NCBI GenBank assembly: GCA_029101005.1
Contig: JAQXQE010000023.1
Coordinates: 1 to 64,000 of the forward strand
Origin: Bacillota bacterium
Lineage (GTDB): Bacteria > Bacillota > Clostridia > Peptostreptococcales > Anaerovoracaceae
Length of the DNA: 64,000 bases
Direction: 5' to 3'
Shown: positions 16,452-25,138 of the stretch, piece after piece
Position numbering within the stretch: position 1 is the first letter of the stretch
Layout: every line of letters starts with the position of its first letter
Notes under the pieces: model-generated
Database searches by the model: none
The model's input: the letters and a program-made list of their open reading frames with translations, nothing else
Told to the model about the DNA's origin: nothing
Program-made: the position numbers and the translations under genes

Positions 16452-16862
16452 CTAGATCACAATGCCGTTGCAGTGATCGATCTCGTGCTGAATCACCTCA
16501 GCCACGAAATCTTCGAATTCCATCTCGCTCTCCGCCCAGGCAAAATTCCTGAACTTCACCCTAATCTTCTGATATCTCTTTGCCATGCGTGTACCGTTCA
16601 GTGAAAGGCATCCTTCCTCAGCCTCATACTCGCCCGACTTCGCCGTAATCACCGGATTGAACATCACCATCGGCATCGGCCCATTAAAGACAACTATCAC
16701 GTTCTTCCTCACGCCAATCATATTAGCCGCCATGCCCACGCATCCGTCCTTGTGCGCCATCAGCGTATCCACCAGATCGCGCGCCACCTGCATATCCGCC
16801 TGTGTCGCCTCCTCCGACTTCACACCCAGAAACATCGGATCCCTAACTATATCCTTAACCAT
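16452..16862 (-). CDS. def: Peptide deformylase-like protein with altered motif 1
   Basis: The 136-residue protein resembles peptide deformylase, the metallo-enzyme that removes the formyl group from new proteins. Motif 2 (EEGCLSL) and motif 3 (QHEIDHCNG) supply the cysteine, two histidines and glutamate. Motif 1, normally GxGLAAPQ, reads GVGMAANMIG, so the glutamine that stabilises the transition state is methionine. It is short and lacks the usual N-terminal segment. The ATG at 16862 follows GAGGTG. A divergent subclass of this type exists in Firmicutes; activity is plausible but unproven. Confidence 0.82.
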   Translation of the reverse strand: MVKDIVRDPMFLGVKSEEATQADMQVARDLVDTLMAHKDGCVGMAANMIGVRKNVIVVFNGPMPMVMFNPVITAKSGEYEAEEGCLSLNGTRMAKRYQKIRVKFRNFAWAESEMEFEDFVAEVIQHEIDHCNGIVI

Positions 16863-16945
16863 TGGTATCACCTCGTATTGCTGAATTTATAATTGGAATT
16901 GCCGAGGGCATGAAACGCTTACTCCAATTCAGTTAAGCATCTATT

Positions 16946-18805
16946 TTATTCTTTTGTTCTTTTTCTTCTTGTGTAAACAGCAGTGCCTGTTATTCCTGCT
17001 CCTGAAAGAAGCATAAGTGCAATCCACAGAGCGAGGTTAGCGTTATCGCCTGTCTTTACCGAATCTTTATCCGACTCTGAATCCTTGTCGCTGTCATCTG
17101 AAGTTCCCGGTGCTGCCTTAATAGTGATATTAATCGTTGTATATGCAGGACCATCTGAATTCCACTCCAGTCCATCAGGCAGTTGCAAGAAACCGTATAA
17201 TGTCACCGCCTGTTCTGTCTTGATGGTCGGGTCATAGCTGCCGCCTGCAAGTATATCTGTTTTCCATTCAACAGGCAGTCTTGTTACTGAATTTTTTTCC
17301 GTCTCAACCTGGACCGTTTCAGGCAGGTTCATGTCTTCATAGGCAGTTCCATTGTCTAATGTTATAGGGTCCGGAGACGTGATTTTTATAAGCTTATCAC
17401 TTGTGATTGGTTCAACCGCATAAATCATTCCATCTACAGCATCTGTAGTTTCCAGCCAGATTTTAACAGTTGATAAATCTATATTCGCTGATAAACCAAG
17501 TTCCGTCGTGATATCTGATACATTCACAATTTCGGTTTCTGTTCCGGTAATAATCTTGCTGTAATACCAGTTCCTGTCTCCACCATTGCCCTGTACCATA
17601 AGTGCTACATCACCTGTAGTACTTCCTTTCGTTGTAAATATATTACCTGTAGTGGTGTTATATGTTACTGTACCAATATTCTTACCTGTTCCGTTAAGTC
17701 TTAAGGTCATCGCCGTATCGTCTGCTATCGTTCCCGATTTTGTATCAGATGATGCTGCTGTCGCAGCAGATGCAAAGAGCACAGATGACAGATTCAGGTT
17801 GGAAGCGGGACGCACCCCACCATAAGAATGGGTGAGATAAATTCCATTAACCCAATCGTTCTCAGCATACAACACCTTTATATGAACAGAATGAGGCGTA
17901 CGAAGCCAGAACTCGTCGATTGGTTTGTCTTTATTGCTCCAGCAGCTGCTCATATCAAGAACTATACTATCACTGCTTCCAGCGTATATTTTTTGTGTTT
18001 TTTCAACTCCATGTAACGCATACAGTTTGTCTGTGGTTGTATAGGTTAAATTATTATCTGTACTATCTTTATTCTTATTATCCTCCGTTGTTACCGTGGT
18101 AGCATTCATCAAAGCCTTCTCTGCTGTTGTGAAGTAGGTTGTATTCGAACTATCCACCATATTATTCAGTGCCGCACGAAGTTCACTTGCTCCGTAGTGA
18201 TTTGGGTTTACCTTTGTTGGTGCAGCTCCAGTATATGTACATCCCCAGCCTGCATCATAATCCTTATCATACTGCCAACTATCGGAATTCGCACTAAAAA
18301 AATGACGTGCTATCGGACTTGCAGCAAAGATGATGGTATTATCTCCTGATACACCAGTATCCCTTCCAAGTATGTACCACTGCTGTGCATCTCCGCTACT
18401 GTTTTTACCAAAGACCAGCTTGCCGATATTGTTCGCTGTTCCATCTGCATTCGGCGCGAATGTATTACCCATTAACTGTGCCTTTGTAGCATAGGATGAC
18501 ACACTTGGTCCAAAAGATAACTCAATGGTACTTTCTTTCTGAATATTATAATCGGCCAATGTTCTTCCATTTTCTAGGACTTTCCCTTGATACTTCAAGA
18601 CCTGAAACGCTTCAGGATATCCGGTTTTGTCTTTGATTATTGCCTTAACATTTTCAATACTATCACCGGATTCCACTTCAAGCGTCAATGCGGCCGCACC
18701 AGTGATACTCAAATCCACATAGATAGGCATAGCGCTTGCGGAAACCGGCACAAGCGTAAGCACCATGCACAGTGAAAGCACTATGCTAAATAATCTTTTC
18801 TTCAT
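16946..18805 (-). CDS. Secreted, probably wall-anchored protein with a ubiquitin-like domain and DUF6273-like region
   Basis: A 619-residue surface protein. Residues 1-25 form a signal peptide ending VSASA. Residues 26-98 align with eukaryotic ubiquitin from its Met1, sharing roughly 40 of about 70 positions by eye, including [15 protein letters not shown] and [12 protein letters not shown]. Residues about 105-350 resemble DUF6273 ([15 protein letters not shown]). Ig-like or linker sequence follows. The C-terminus [13 protein letters not shown], with a hydrophobic helix and RRKRTKE tail, looks like a variant sortase signal. Lysines equivalent to Ub48 and Ub63 are kept; Ile44 is Lys71 and the terminal Gly-Gly is absent. 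The ATG at 18805 follows AAAGGTGAG. Base composition is more AT-rich than neighbours, suggesting transfer. Confidence 0.85.
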   Translation of the reverse strand: MKKRLFSIVLSLCMVLTLVPVSASAMPIYVDLSITGAAALTLEVESGDSIENVKAIIKDKTGYPEAFQVLKYQGKVLENGRTLADYNIQKESTIELSFGPSVSSYATKAQLMGNTFAPNADGTANNIGKLVFGKNSSGDAQQWYILGRDTGVSGDNTIIFAASPIARHFFSANSDSWQYDKDYDAGWGCTYTGAAPTKVNPNHYGASELRAALNNMVDSSNTTYFTTAEKALMNATTVTTEDNKNKDSTDNNLTYTTTDKLYALHGVEKTQKIYAGSSDSIVLDMSSCWSNKDKPIDEFWLRTPHSVHIKVLYAENDWVNGIYLTHSYGGVRPASNLNLSSVLFASAATAASSDTKSGTIADDTAMTLRLNGTGKNIGTVTYNTTTGNIFTTKGSTTGDVALMVQGNGGDRNWYYSKIITGTETEIVNVSDITTELGLSANIDLSTVKIWLETTDAVDGMIYAVEPITSDKLIKITSPDPITLDNGTAYEDMNLPETVQVETEKNSVTRLPVEWKTDILAGGSYDPTIKTEQAVTLYGFLQLPDGLEWNSDGPAYTTINITIKAAPGTSDDSDKDSESDKDSVKTGDNANLALWIALMLLSGAGITGTAVYTRRKRTKE

Positions 18806-18998
18806 TCTACTCACCTTTTTTCTATTTAGTATTATCGTATTTTCATGCCGAACTATCTTTCCGGCTGTATTTTCACTTAATAGCATAGTAGCTGGAACTG
18901 CAGCCTTTGTAGTTCCCGCCCATCGCCAAATACTATGGTTTTCATACCATTTTTTTACCATATTTGCATCTCTTCTTCAAGACAAAACGATATAATGT

Positions 18999-19118
18999 AC
19001 GGCACACATTCTTCTGAGGGAATACCATTTCAGTATAGAAGCCGACCTGAAAATTATTTCTTCCGAATCGGCTCATGTCCTTAACAATAAGTTCATCATC
19101 TTTAGAGAGTCGCGAGAA
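18999..19118 (-). pseudogene. Fragment of a serine-family site-specific recombinase
   Basis: About 32 residues read DDELIVKDMSRFGRNNFQ then VGFYTEMVFPQKNV, the resolvase-domain stretch conserved in Firmicutes mobile-element serine recombinases. The catalytic N-terminus and the DNA-binding C-terminus are missing, and the frame loses resemblance after the fragment. It lies about 200 bases upstream of the ubiquitin-like surface gene on the same strand. The rest of 18806-19195 has no other recognisable gene. Confidence 0.6.
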
Positions 19119-19155
19119 CTTCTCTCTCCTCATTCCCAAGAAACCCAAACCACAA

Positions 19156-19180
19156 GACGGGCCAGCTGTGCTCGCCCGTC
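19156..19180 (-). terminator. Possible terminator of sbcDC
   Basis: GACGGGC and GCCCGTC form a 7-bp stem with an 11-base loop. On the minus strand it is followed by TTGTGGTTTGGGTTT, 16 bases after the sbcC stop. Confidence 0.5.
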
Positions 19181-19195
19181 CCTGATTCTATTCCA

Positions 19196-21955
19196 TTATT
19201 CCACCACAATCTCCACCTGGCTGCCCTGGTCGCGATTCTTGGTTACGATTATCTGCTTGTCGATGCGGGTTTTGAGGGCATCGACGTGCGAGATGATGCC
19301 GACCAGTTTGTTGCCGTCGGTCAGGCTGACGAGGGCCTTGAAAGCGGACTCGAGCGATTCACTGTCGAGTGAGCCAAACCCTTCGTCTACGAACATTGTG
19401 TCGAGCTGGATGCCGCCGGCCGAGCTTTGGACTTCGTCGGCGAGGCCGAGGGCGAGGCTGAGCGAAGCCTTGAAGGATTCGCCGCCTGAGAGAGATTTGA
19501 CGCTTCGCTCAGTGTTGTTGTAGTGATCGATTATGTTGAGATCAAGTCCCTTCTGGCTGCGTTTGTCAGCAGAGGACTCGTCGCGTTTGAGTTCGTACTG
19601 GCCGCCTGTCATCACCATGAGGCGTGTGTTGGCGCGGGCGAGGATGCGGTCGAAATAGAACATCTGCACGTAAGTCTCGAGCATTACTTTGTCCTTGCCG
19701 CTGATGTTGCCGTTCGCTGTCTCACTGAGCGCGTTGACCATGCGGTAGCGGCGCTCGATGTCAGCAGCGCGGGCCGCGAGGTCCGTGATGCGCGTGAGAG
19801 CGCCGCGGTTTTGTTCGAGACGCGAGGTGAGGCGCTGGCCGAGTTCGCCGAGGAGTCTGCGCTTGGTGCTGGCCTCGGAGTGAGCAGCGAGGACCTTGGC
19901 TTCGTCATAAGCAGCTTCCGCTGAGAGTGACTTGCCCAGCTGGTCGTTGCGGGAACGTTCGGCGGCAAGATTCTCTGCGCAGTTAGCACGCTGCTGCTTC
20001 GCTTTGTCGAAGGCGTCCGTGAGGGACGTAGCGCGTGTCTTGAGAGAGGTAATCTCTTTCTCAGCGGTGGCCTTGCTGTCGAAGACGAGCTTCGCATCAA
20101 GGCTTTTGATTTGCTCGGCGAGTTGCGCGGATGTCGCCTTGTCGGCTGCGAGCTGAGCGGTGAGGTCGTTGCTCTGATTGCGCTTGTCCTGGCAGGACTG
20201 CTGGAGCGCAGGCAGTTCGGATTCCATCTTGGCGCGGGCTGTGATTGCCTGCTCGGTTGTGCGGCGCTGCTGTACCAGCTTGGTCAGGTCGGCGCTTGAA
20301 TCTGATTTGGCCTGGTTGAGGGCTACGAGCGATTCACTGCCGAGGAGCTGCTTGGCTCTCTTGGCAAGCTGTGCGGTTATTGTTTCGGCGCGGCCGCGGG
20401 TTGTACCGGCGGCTGCGCTGGCTTCATTGGCCTGGGTGCGGGCAGCGGTGGCGCGAGCCTCGGCTGCCTCGACGGTGGCGCGGTCTGGGGCGTTGTCGGC
20501 CAGCTGGGCTGGCGATGGGTGTTCGCACGAGCCGCAGACAGGGCATGGTGTGGCCGCAAGGAGCTGGGAGGCAAGGATGCCTGCCTGCTCCGAGAGGTGC
20601 AGTTGGCGAAGCTGCGAGTGTTCCGCTTCGAGTTTGCTTGCCTTGGCATCAAGTTCGAGGAACTCGCGCTGCTGGGCCGCGAGATTCTTCCTCAGCTTCG
20701 CCAGTGATTCGGCTTCGCGGCCCAGCGCGTCGAGCGCATCAACGCGCTCGCGGGCGATGCGCTCGGACGCCTTCAGGCGTTCGAGTTCCTCGCCAAGATT
20801 CTGAGCAGAGCGAATCTCCTCCTGGAGTTTCTCGAGTCTTGACTCGAGATCTTTAATCTGATTGTTTGAAGTCTCAAGTGTGCGCGAATTCTTAGCAATC
20901 GAATCGAGCAGCTTGCGCTGTCTTGCCTGCTGCTGATCGAATTCGTCATATGCTGGGAGATCGTGCTCGATCTCTACCGCGCGTGCAGCAAGAGGCGCAG
21001 CCTCTTCTGCTGAGGCGCGAGCGGATGCGAGCGCCGTTTCTGATTGCGAGAGCGCAGCTTCGCATTCCTTGAGAAGCCTGCAGGACTCGTCATAATCCGC
21101 CTGCAGCTTCTTAATCTGTGCAATTGCGCCGAGCTGCTTATCGAGCTCAGCGAGATAAGCGTCCGCGTTCTCAAGCTCCGAAGCATTGAGCGACGCCTGT
21201 CTCTCATCTTCCTCGATGTTCCAGCCGATGAACTCCGCAACATGAGGGCTGAGAACATCGCCCTCCTTAACCTGTCGGAGCTCCTCTTCGGAGCCGAGAA
21301 GCGTCTCGGACGGACGTACACCATCGAGAATTGTCGCAACCTGACTCACCACGGACTCTCGCTCTGAGCGGAGCGAAGCCGCGCGATTTCTTAGCTCATC
21401 CTGAATTAGCTTGAAGTTGCCCGTGCTGAATATGGTACGGAAAATCTCCCTGCGTTCCTCCGTGTCTGCATACAGCAGTTTGCGGAAGTCACCCTGCGCT
21501 ATCATCGCAATCTGGCAGAACTGCTTCTTGTTCACGCCTATAATAGCCTCAATCGCGTCGGCCACTTCGCTGTTCTTTGTCAGCGGAGCTTTGCCGGGTC
21601 TGTGCAGCTCAACTGTCGCAGGCGCCTTGGTCGTGCCTGTTCCACGCTGTTTCGGACGTTCCTGCTCGGGACTCCTCTTGATCGTATATTCGCATCCCGC
21701 GTACTCAAAAACCAGCTCGACTTCTGTCAGCGTCCCTGGCTTCGCATACTGCGAGCGTATCATTGTCGCGCGGCGCGTGTCGCCCGAAAGCTCGCCGTAC
21801 AGCGCGTAAGTTATCGCATCGAAAATCATAGTTTTGCCGGCGCCGGTGTCTCCGGTGATGAGGTACAGTCCGCTCTTCCCGAGCTTGTCCATCTCCACCG
21901 TTTCGGTGCCCGCGTATGGGCCGAAGGCCGTCATTGTAAGTTTGAGCGGTCTCAT
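19196..21955 (-). CDS. sbcC: SbcC, ATPase subunit of the SbcCD nuclease
   Basis: The 919-residue SMC/Rad50-like ATPase works with SbcD to cut hairpins and double-strand ends during repair. Walker A is GDTGAGKTMIFDAITYALYG (residues 34-53). Long coiled coils flank the zinc-hook CPVCGSCEHPSP in mid-protein. The ABC signature SLSGGESFKASLSLALGLAD and Walker B MFVDEGFGSLDSE are near the C-terminus. The start codon overlaps the sbcD stop (TAATG), so the two genes are translationally coupled. Confidence 0.95.
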   Translation of the reverse strand: MRPLKLTMTAFGPYAGTETVEMDKLGKSGLYLITGDTGAGKTMIFDAITYALYGELSGDTRRATMIRSQYAKPGTLTEVELVFEYAGCEYTIKRSPEQERPKQRGTGTTKAPATVELHRPGKAPLTKNSEVADAIEAIIGVNKKQFCQIAMIAQGDFRKLLYADTEERREIFRTIFSTGNFKLIQDELRNRAASLRSERESVVSQVATILDGVRPSETLLGSEEELRQVKEGDVLSPHVAEFIGWNIEEDERQASLNASELENADAYLAELDKQLGAIAQIKKLQADYDESCRLLKECEAALSQSETALASARASAEEAAPLAARAVEIEHDLPAYDEFDQQQARQRKLLDSIAKNSRTLETSNNQIKDLESRLEKLQEEIRSAQNLGEELERLKASERIARERVDALDALGREAESLAKLRKNLAAQQREFLELDAKASKLEAEHSQLRQLHLSEQAGILASQLLAATPCPVCGSCEHPSPAQLADNAPDRATVEAAEARATAARTQANEASAAAGTTRGRAETITAQLAKRAKQLLGSESLVALNQAKSDSSADLTKLVQQRRTTEQAITARAKMESELPALQQSCQDKRNQSNDLTAQLAADKATSAQLAEQIKSLDAKLVFDSKATAEKEITSLKTRATSLTDAFDKAKQQRANCAENLAAERSRNDQLGKSLSAEAAYDEAKVLAAHSEASTKRRLLGELGQRLTSRLEQNRGALTRITDLAARAADIERRYRMVNALSETANGNISGKDKVMLETYVQMFYFDRILARANTRLMVMTGGQYELKRDESSADKRSQKGLDLNIIDHYNNTERSVKSLSGGESFKASLSLALGLADEVQSSAGGIQLDTMFVDEGFGSLDSESLESAFKALVSLTDGNKLVGIISHVDALKTRIDKQIIVTKNRDQGSQVEIVVE

Positions 21956-23100
21956 TACGCCTCCTTTATCTCTTCGACCAGCGCCTCGAGGTAGGCCATC
22001 TGCTCCTCGTCCGGCGCCTGTCCGTTCTGCATCTCATACAGCATGGCAAAAAGCTCCACCTCGCTCTTCAGCTCGGCGTCGTCTCGTACCTCGACAGCTC
22101 CCCTGCTACGTGTTCTTGTGTTGTCGTACTCCAGTCTCATGATATTCGGATAGATTGATCGGAGGCGATTCATCGCTTCCATTATCTCTACCTCATCGGT
22201 GAGAACGACTCTCAGATAGTCGTCTGTCGTCGTTCCTTCATAATTATCCCTGCAAGTCAGTTCCTCATAGCTGCCCCTGATCTCACGCATATCGTGCAGT
22301 GGCGCAAGCGCCACAGCACGAACCGCAATCTCACAGCGCTCGGTCGCTCCACGCTTCGCGCCGAGCTCCACAATCGTCACCGACTTCTGATGATCCTTCT
22401 CCGAGAACGAATACTTAAGCGGAGTTCCGCAATACCTGATGCGCTCGCTTCCGATATTCTGCGGTCCGTGTATGTGACCGAGCGCCACATAATCAAACAC
22501 TTCCAGCACATCAGCGTCCACATTGTCCGTTCCACCAACTGAGATCTCCTCCGATTCCGACCTGCTTGCACCCGTCACAAACTGGTGTGTCACCAGGACA
22601 TTTCGCTCACTCGAGTCAATCTGCATATGCTCCACGGCACATGCAATCGCATCGGTATAACTGCCGATCTCCTCATCAGGGTAAGCCGCGCGAACATGCG
22701 CGGGTTTTACAAAAGGCAACAGATGAATCGCCACCCTGCCACTCTCATCCTCCAGATATAGCGGCTTCTCCGCTCCTGCATACGGCCTCGCGATATGTAC
22801 GCCCTTCGCACTCAGAATCCTTGATCCCCACGCCATGCGCTCGGCCGAATCGTGATTGCCGCTAATCACAAACAGGGGTCTGCCCTTCGACAGCTCCCAC
22901 ACGAAATCATCCAGCAGCTGCACCGCCTCCGCCGACGGCACGCTCTTGTCATACACATCGCCCGCAATCAGGACACCATCGACAGCCTCCTCATCCGCAA
23001 TCGCGATTATCCTCTGCAATATATACTTCTGATCCTCCAGCATTGGGAACTCATTCACACGCTTCCCCAGATGCAGATCCGATATGTGCATTAATTTCAT
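21955..23100 (-). CDS. sbcD: SbcD, exonuclease subunit of SbcCD
   Basis: A 381-residue Mre11-type phosphoesterase. The metal-binding motifs are in order: HISDLHLGK (residues 5-13), IAGDVYDK (about 45-52), ISGNHDS (about 79-85), VTHQF, and GHIHGPQ. It is upstream of sbcC and shares its stop with the sbcC start. The pair forms the SbcCD ATP-dependent nuclease of DNA repair. Confidence 0.95.
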   Translation of the reverse strand: MKLMHISDLHLGKRVNEFPMLEDQKYILQRIIAIADEEAVDGVLIAGDVYDKSVPSAEAVQLLDDFVWELSKGRPLFVISGNHDSAERMAWGSRILSAKGVHIARPYAGAEKPLYLEDESGRVAIHLLPFVKPAHVRAAYPDEEIGSYTDAIACAVEHMQIDSSERNVLVTHQFVTGASRSESEEISVGGTDNVDADVLEVFDYVALGHIHGPQNIGSERIRYCGTPLKYSFSEKDHQKSVTIVELGAKRGATERCEIAVRAVALAPLHDMREIRGSYEELTCRDNYEGTTTDDYLRVVLTDEVEIMEAMNRLRSIYPNIMRLEYDNTRTRSRGAVEVRDDAELKSEVELFAMLYEMQNGQAPDEEQMAYLEALVEEIKEA

Positions 23101-23268
23101 ATCTAATACCCCCTCAAAGTGGTTTGTTTCTCAGTTGCATTTCGGACTGAACGCGTTGCGCGTTTTGCCACAGGCAGTTTGTTGCAAATTGCGCTGCACG
23201 AACCACCCCTGTTTATTCTAAAGCCAGTAGTGCGATTTTTCAATTAGATAGAGGGCTCTGCTTGGGCT

Positions 23269-23314
23269 GGACGCTCGACTTGGGATATTAATTGGTCAGT
23301 TCTGGAGAGCGTCC
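23269..23314. repeat. Inverted repeat in the gap upstream of sbcD
   Basis: GGACGCTC (23269-23276) and GAGCGTCC (23307-23314) form an 8-bp stem around a 30-base loop. The stretch 23101-23412 otherwise holds no gene. It contains the sbcD upstream region and a bidirectional hairpin at 23366-23387. Confidence 0.3.
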
Positions 23315-23360
23315 ACTTCAACCCATCTCGAGCGCAGCGACCCGAAAACGCCCCGCTAAC

Positions 23361-23393
23361 CAAAACCGCAGGCCGGATGGCCTGCGGCTTTTA
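23361..23393. terminator. Bidirectional terminator-like hairpin
   Basis: CCGCAGGCC, GGAT and GGCCTGCGG (23366-23387) are flanked by AAAA on the left and CTTTT on the right. On the minus strand it would end any transcript coming from 23413 and above. Confidence 0.6.
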
Positions 23394-23412
23394 CCTAATT
23401 CAATTGTGTGCA

Positions 23413-23616
23413 CTATGCGAGATATCCAGCCTCCGCCATAATCTCTCTCATGAACTCCTTGAGTTCCTCCAAAGTGAACGATCTGTTCACCTCAACATAC
23501 TGAATACCTTTTTTATTATTCTCCTTTAATAACCCCAGTGACAACGACTCCAGTCCGTTCCCCGTCAAATGCTTTCGCCCCACCCCTCGGCGCGCACTGC
23601 CGCGCCGTTTTCGCAC
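23413..23616 (-). CDS. Doubtful short ORF ending before the terminator
   Basis: The last 30 or so codons (QYVEVNRSFTLEELKEF followed by MREIMAEAGYLA) look protein-like and are followed by a terminator. AAAGGAG lies at about 23520, but no ATG, GTG or TTG stands at the right distance, and the upstream part of the frame runs through the 19-bp tandem repeats. It may be the tail of a decayed gene. I do not recognise it. Confidence 0.2.
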   Translation of the reverse strand: MRKRRGSARRGVGRKHLTGNGLESLSLGLLKENNKKGIQYVEVNRSFTLEELKEFMREIMAEAGYLA

Positions 23617-23660
23617 TGCCGCGCCGTTTTCGCAATGCCGCGCCGTTTTCGCAATGCCGT
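23594..23660. repeat. 19-bp tandem repeat, about 3.5 copies
   Basis: The unit GCACTGCCGCGCCGTTTTC repeats at 23594, 23613 and 23632, with a partial fourth copy. Later units have GCAATG in place of GCACTG. It sits immediately to the left of element B. Confidence 0.85.
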
Positions 23661-23677
23661 TGCCCCTCGCGACGGTG

Positions 23678-24025
23678 CTGTATCACGAAATTGTGGCTAT
23701 ATTCGCTGGACACGTTGATAATTACGAATTTTAACCACACACCAAAAAAACTGTACCACGCATTTTGGCCCAATTCGCCTCTCAAACCTAGCTTACGGGC
23801 CAAATTTCCTACCTTCCACGCTCATCCTGGCCAAAAAATCCCCCTTCTCCGTATTCTATCTCGCTATTTCACACCCAACGTAAACCCTCCCGACAATTTC
23901 CCTGTGGCTATATTATATATTCCCAATGCATCCAGACAATTCAGCCACAATTTCGCAAAACAAAAAAACCGCCTTGTGGTCACATTTCTTAACATCAAGG
24001 CCTCCAGCCATTCTGACCACAATCG
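23678..24025. repeat. Triple-palindrome intergenic element, copy B
   Basis: Units lie at 23692-23739 (inverted), 23903-23949 and 23975-24021. Unit ends pair as TGTGGCT/AGCCACA in unit 2 and TGTGGTCA/TGACCACA in unit 3. Linkers match the other copies: CACCAAAAAAACTGTACC after unit 1 and ATTTCGCAAAACAAAAAAAC between units 2 and 3. The left flank TGTATCACGAAATTGTGG matches the left flank of copy D. Confidence 0.75.
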
Positions 24026-24240
24026 CAACCCCACCACCACACATCGCCCGCCAAGCCTCAGCCCCATCAACACGCAACCCTCTCCACACAATCTCCAACC
24101 CCACCATTCCCAGCCCACGCAAAAAGGGACGAGCCGCTTCGCTCTCGTCCCTGTCTCAATTCGCACATTCCCGGCACCCGCCACTTCGTCGTAACGCGCT
24201 CGTAGTGCGCAGCGCTACTCGTTTGTATAGTCGACTTCGC

Positions 24241-24507
24241 CTACTCGACGAAGTCTTCCTCATCTTGATCGCGCATGCTAGCCATGCGCTCCGCCATCAA
24301 ATTGCTGAGTCCCGCCAGGCACTCAAGACACCAGATGTACTGCACATCAGGGCCTGGCGACACCATGAACGAATCGCAGTCCTCACCCCAGAGCACCACA
24401 TCCTCGAGTCGCATGATCTCGGCCATCAGTTCTCCGCGCTCCTCGAGCAATTGCTCATACGGATACTCCTTGCAACCTTCAATATATACTTCAGGACTAA
24501 TCATCAT
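24241..24507 (-). CDS. Hypothetical acidic protein, 88 residues
   Basis: The frame begins MMISPEVYIEGCKEYPYEQL and ends MRDQDEEDFVE. AGGAGG lies eight bases before the ATG at 24507, and the next gene upstream ends 65 bases away, so it is probably a real gene in a short operon with the Nudix gene. It is predicted to be helical and acidic, with three scattered cysteines (Cys15, Cys44, Cys60) and no membrane segment. No family is recognised. Confidence 0.65.
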   Translation of the reverse strand: MMISPEVYIEGCKEYPYEQLLEERGELMAEIMRLEDVVLWGEDCDSFMVSPGPDVQYIWCLECLAGLSNLMAERMASMRDQDEEDFVE

Positions 24508-24571
24508 AATCCGCACCTCCTATGTCGTATTCTCGCTTCCGTGCAAGCTCGCCTCAGTCTATGCCAATCCG

Positions 24572-25108
24572 CTAGATTAGGCCAGCCTGACGCGCGAATA
24601 ACACAGCCGCAACTGTCTTGCCGTCCTGAATCTCACCGCGCATAATCATGTCGAGCAGCTCGTCCGCGGTGAATTCGAGAGTGTCCACATCCTCGGTGTC
24701 GTCGAAGTCGGTTTCACCTGGAGTGAGCCCCTTGCAGATGTAAGTGTAGAGAATCTCACTTGAGTATCCGCAGCAAGGGATCAAATCCTGCAGTGGCTCA
24801 ATGCTCTCTGCTGTGTAGCCAGTCTCCTCACGAAGCTCGCGAGCAGCCGCAGTGAGCGGATCCTCACCCGGATCAATCTTGCCAGCAGGCAGTTCAAGCA
24901 TCATGCGCTCCAGCGCCTTGCGGTACTGTCTGACCACGAGGATTTTGCCATTATTATTGATTGCCAGCATTACAGATGCGCCATTGTGCTCCAGCACATC
25001 GCGCGATGAGATTTTGCCATCATCAGTCTCCACCTGGTGCTGTCTCACCTTGAAAACCCTTCCATCATACACAAGTTCACTGCTTATTGTTCTCTCTTCA
25101 GATGCCAT
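24572..25108 (-). CDS. Nudix hydrolase, ADP-ribose pyrophosphatase type
   Basis: A 178-residue protein of the ADP-ribose pyrophosphatase class, which hydrolyses ADP-ribose to AMP and ribose phosphate. The Nudix box GKIDPGEDPLTAAARELREE continues into TGY. The upstream VVRQYRKALERMMLELPAG and downstream CCGYSSEILYTYICKGL segments are typical of this class. The ATG at 25108 follows AGGAGG by five bases; the longer frame begins before that site. Confidence 0.9.
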   Translation of the reverse strand: MASEERTISSELVYDGRVFKVRQHQVETDDGKISSRDVLEHNGASVMLAINNNGKILVVRQYRKALERMMLELPAGKIDPGEDPLTAAARELREETGYTAESIEPLQDLIPCCGYSSEILYTYICKGLTPGETDFDDTEDVDTLEFTADELLDMIMRGEIQDGKTVAAVLFARQAGLI

Positions 25109-25138
25109 ATCCGCCTCCTGCAATATCAATTTCTATTC

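Noticed and set aside
16946..18961. Longer form of the ubiquitin-like protein starting at 18961
   Set aside because: The extra 52 residues precede the ribosome site AAAGGTGAG and would bury the signal peptide inside the chain.
23538..24194. Plus-strand ORF of 218 codons across element B
   Set aside because: It covers tandem repeats and the triple-palindrome element, has low-complexity composition and no ribosome site. Similar peptides in the ORF over element A come from shared DNA repeats.
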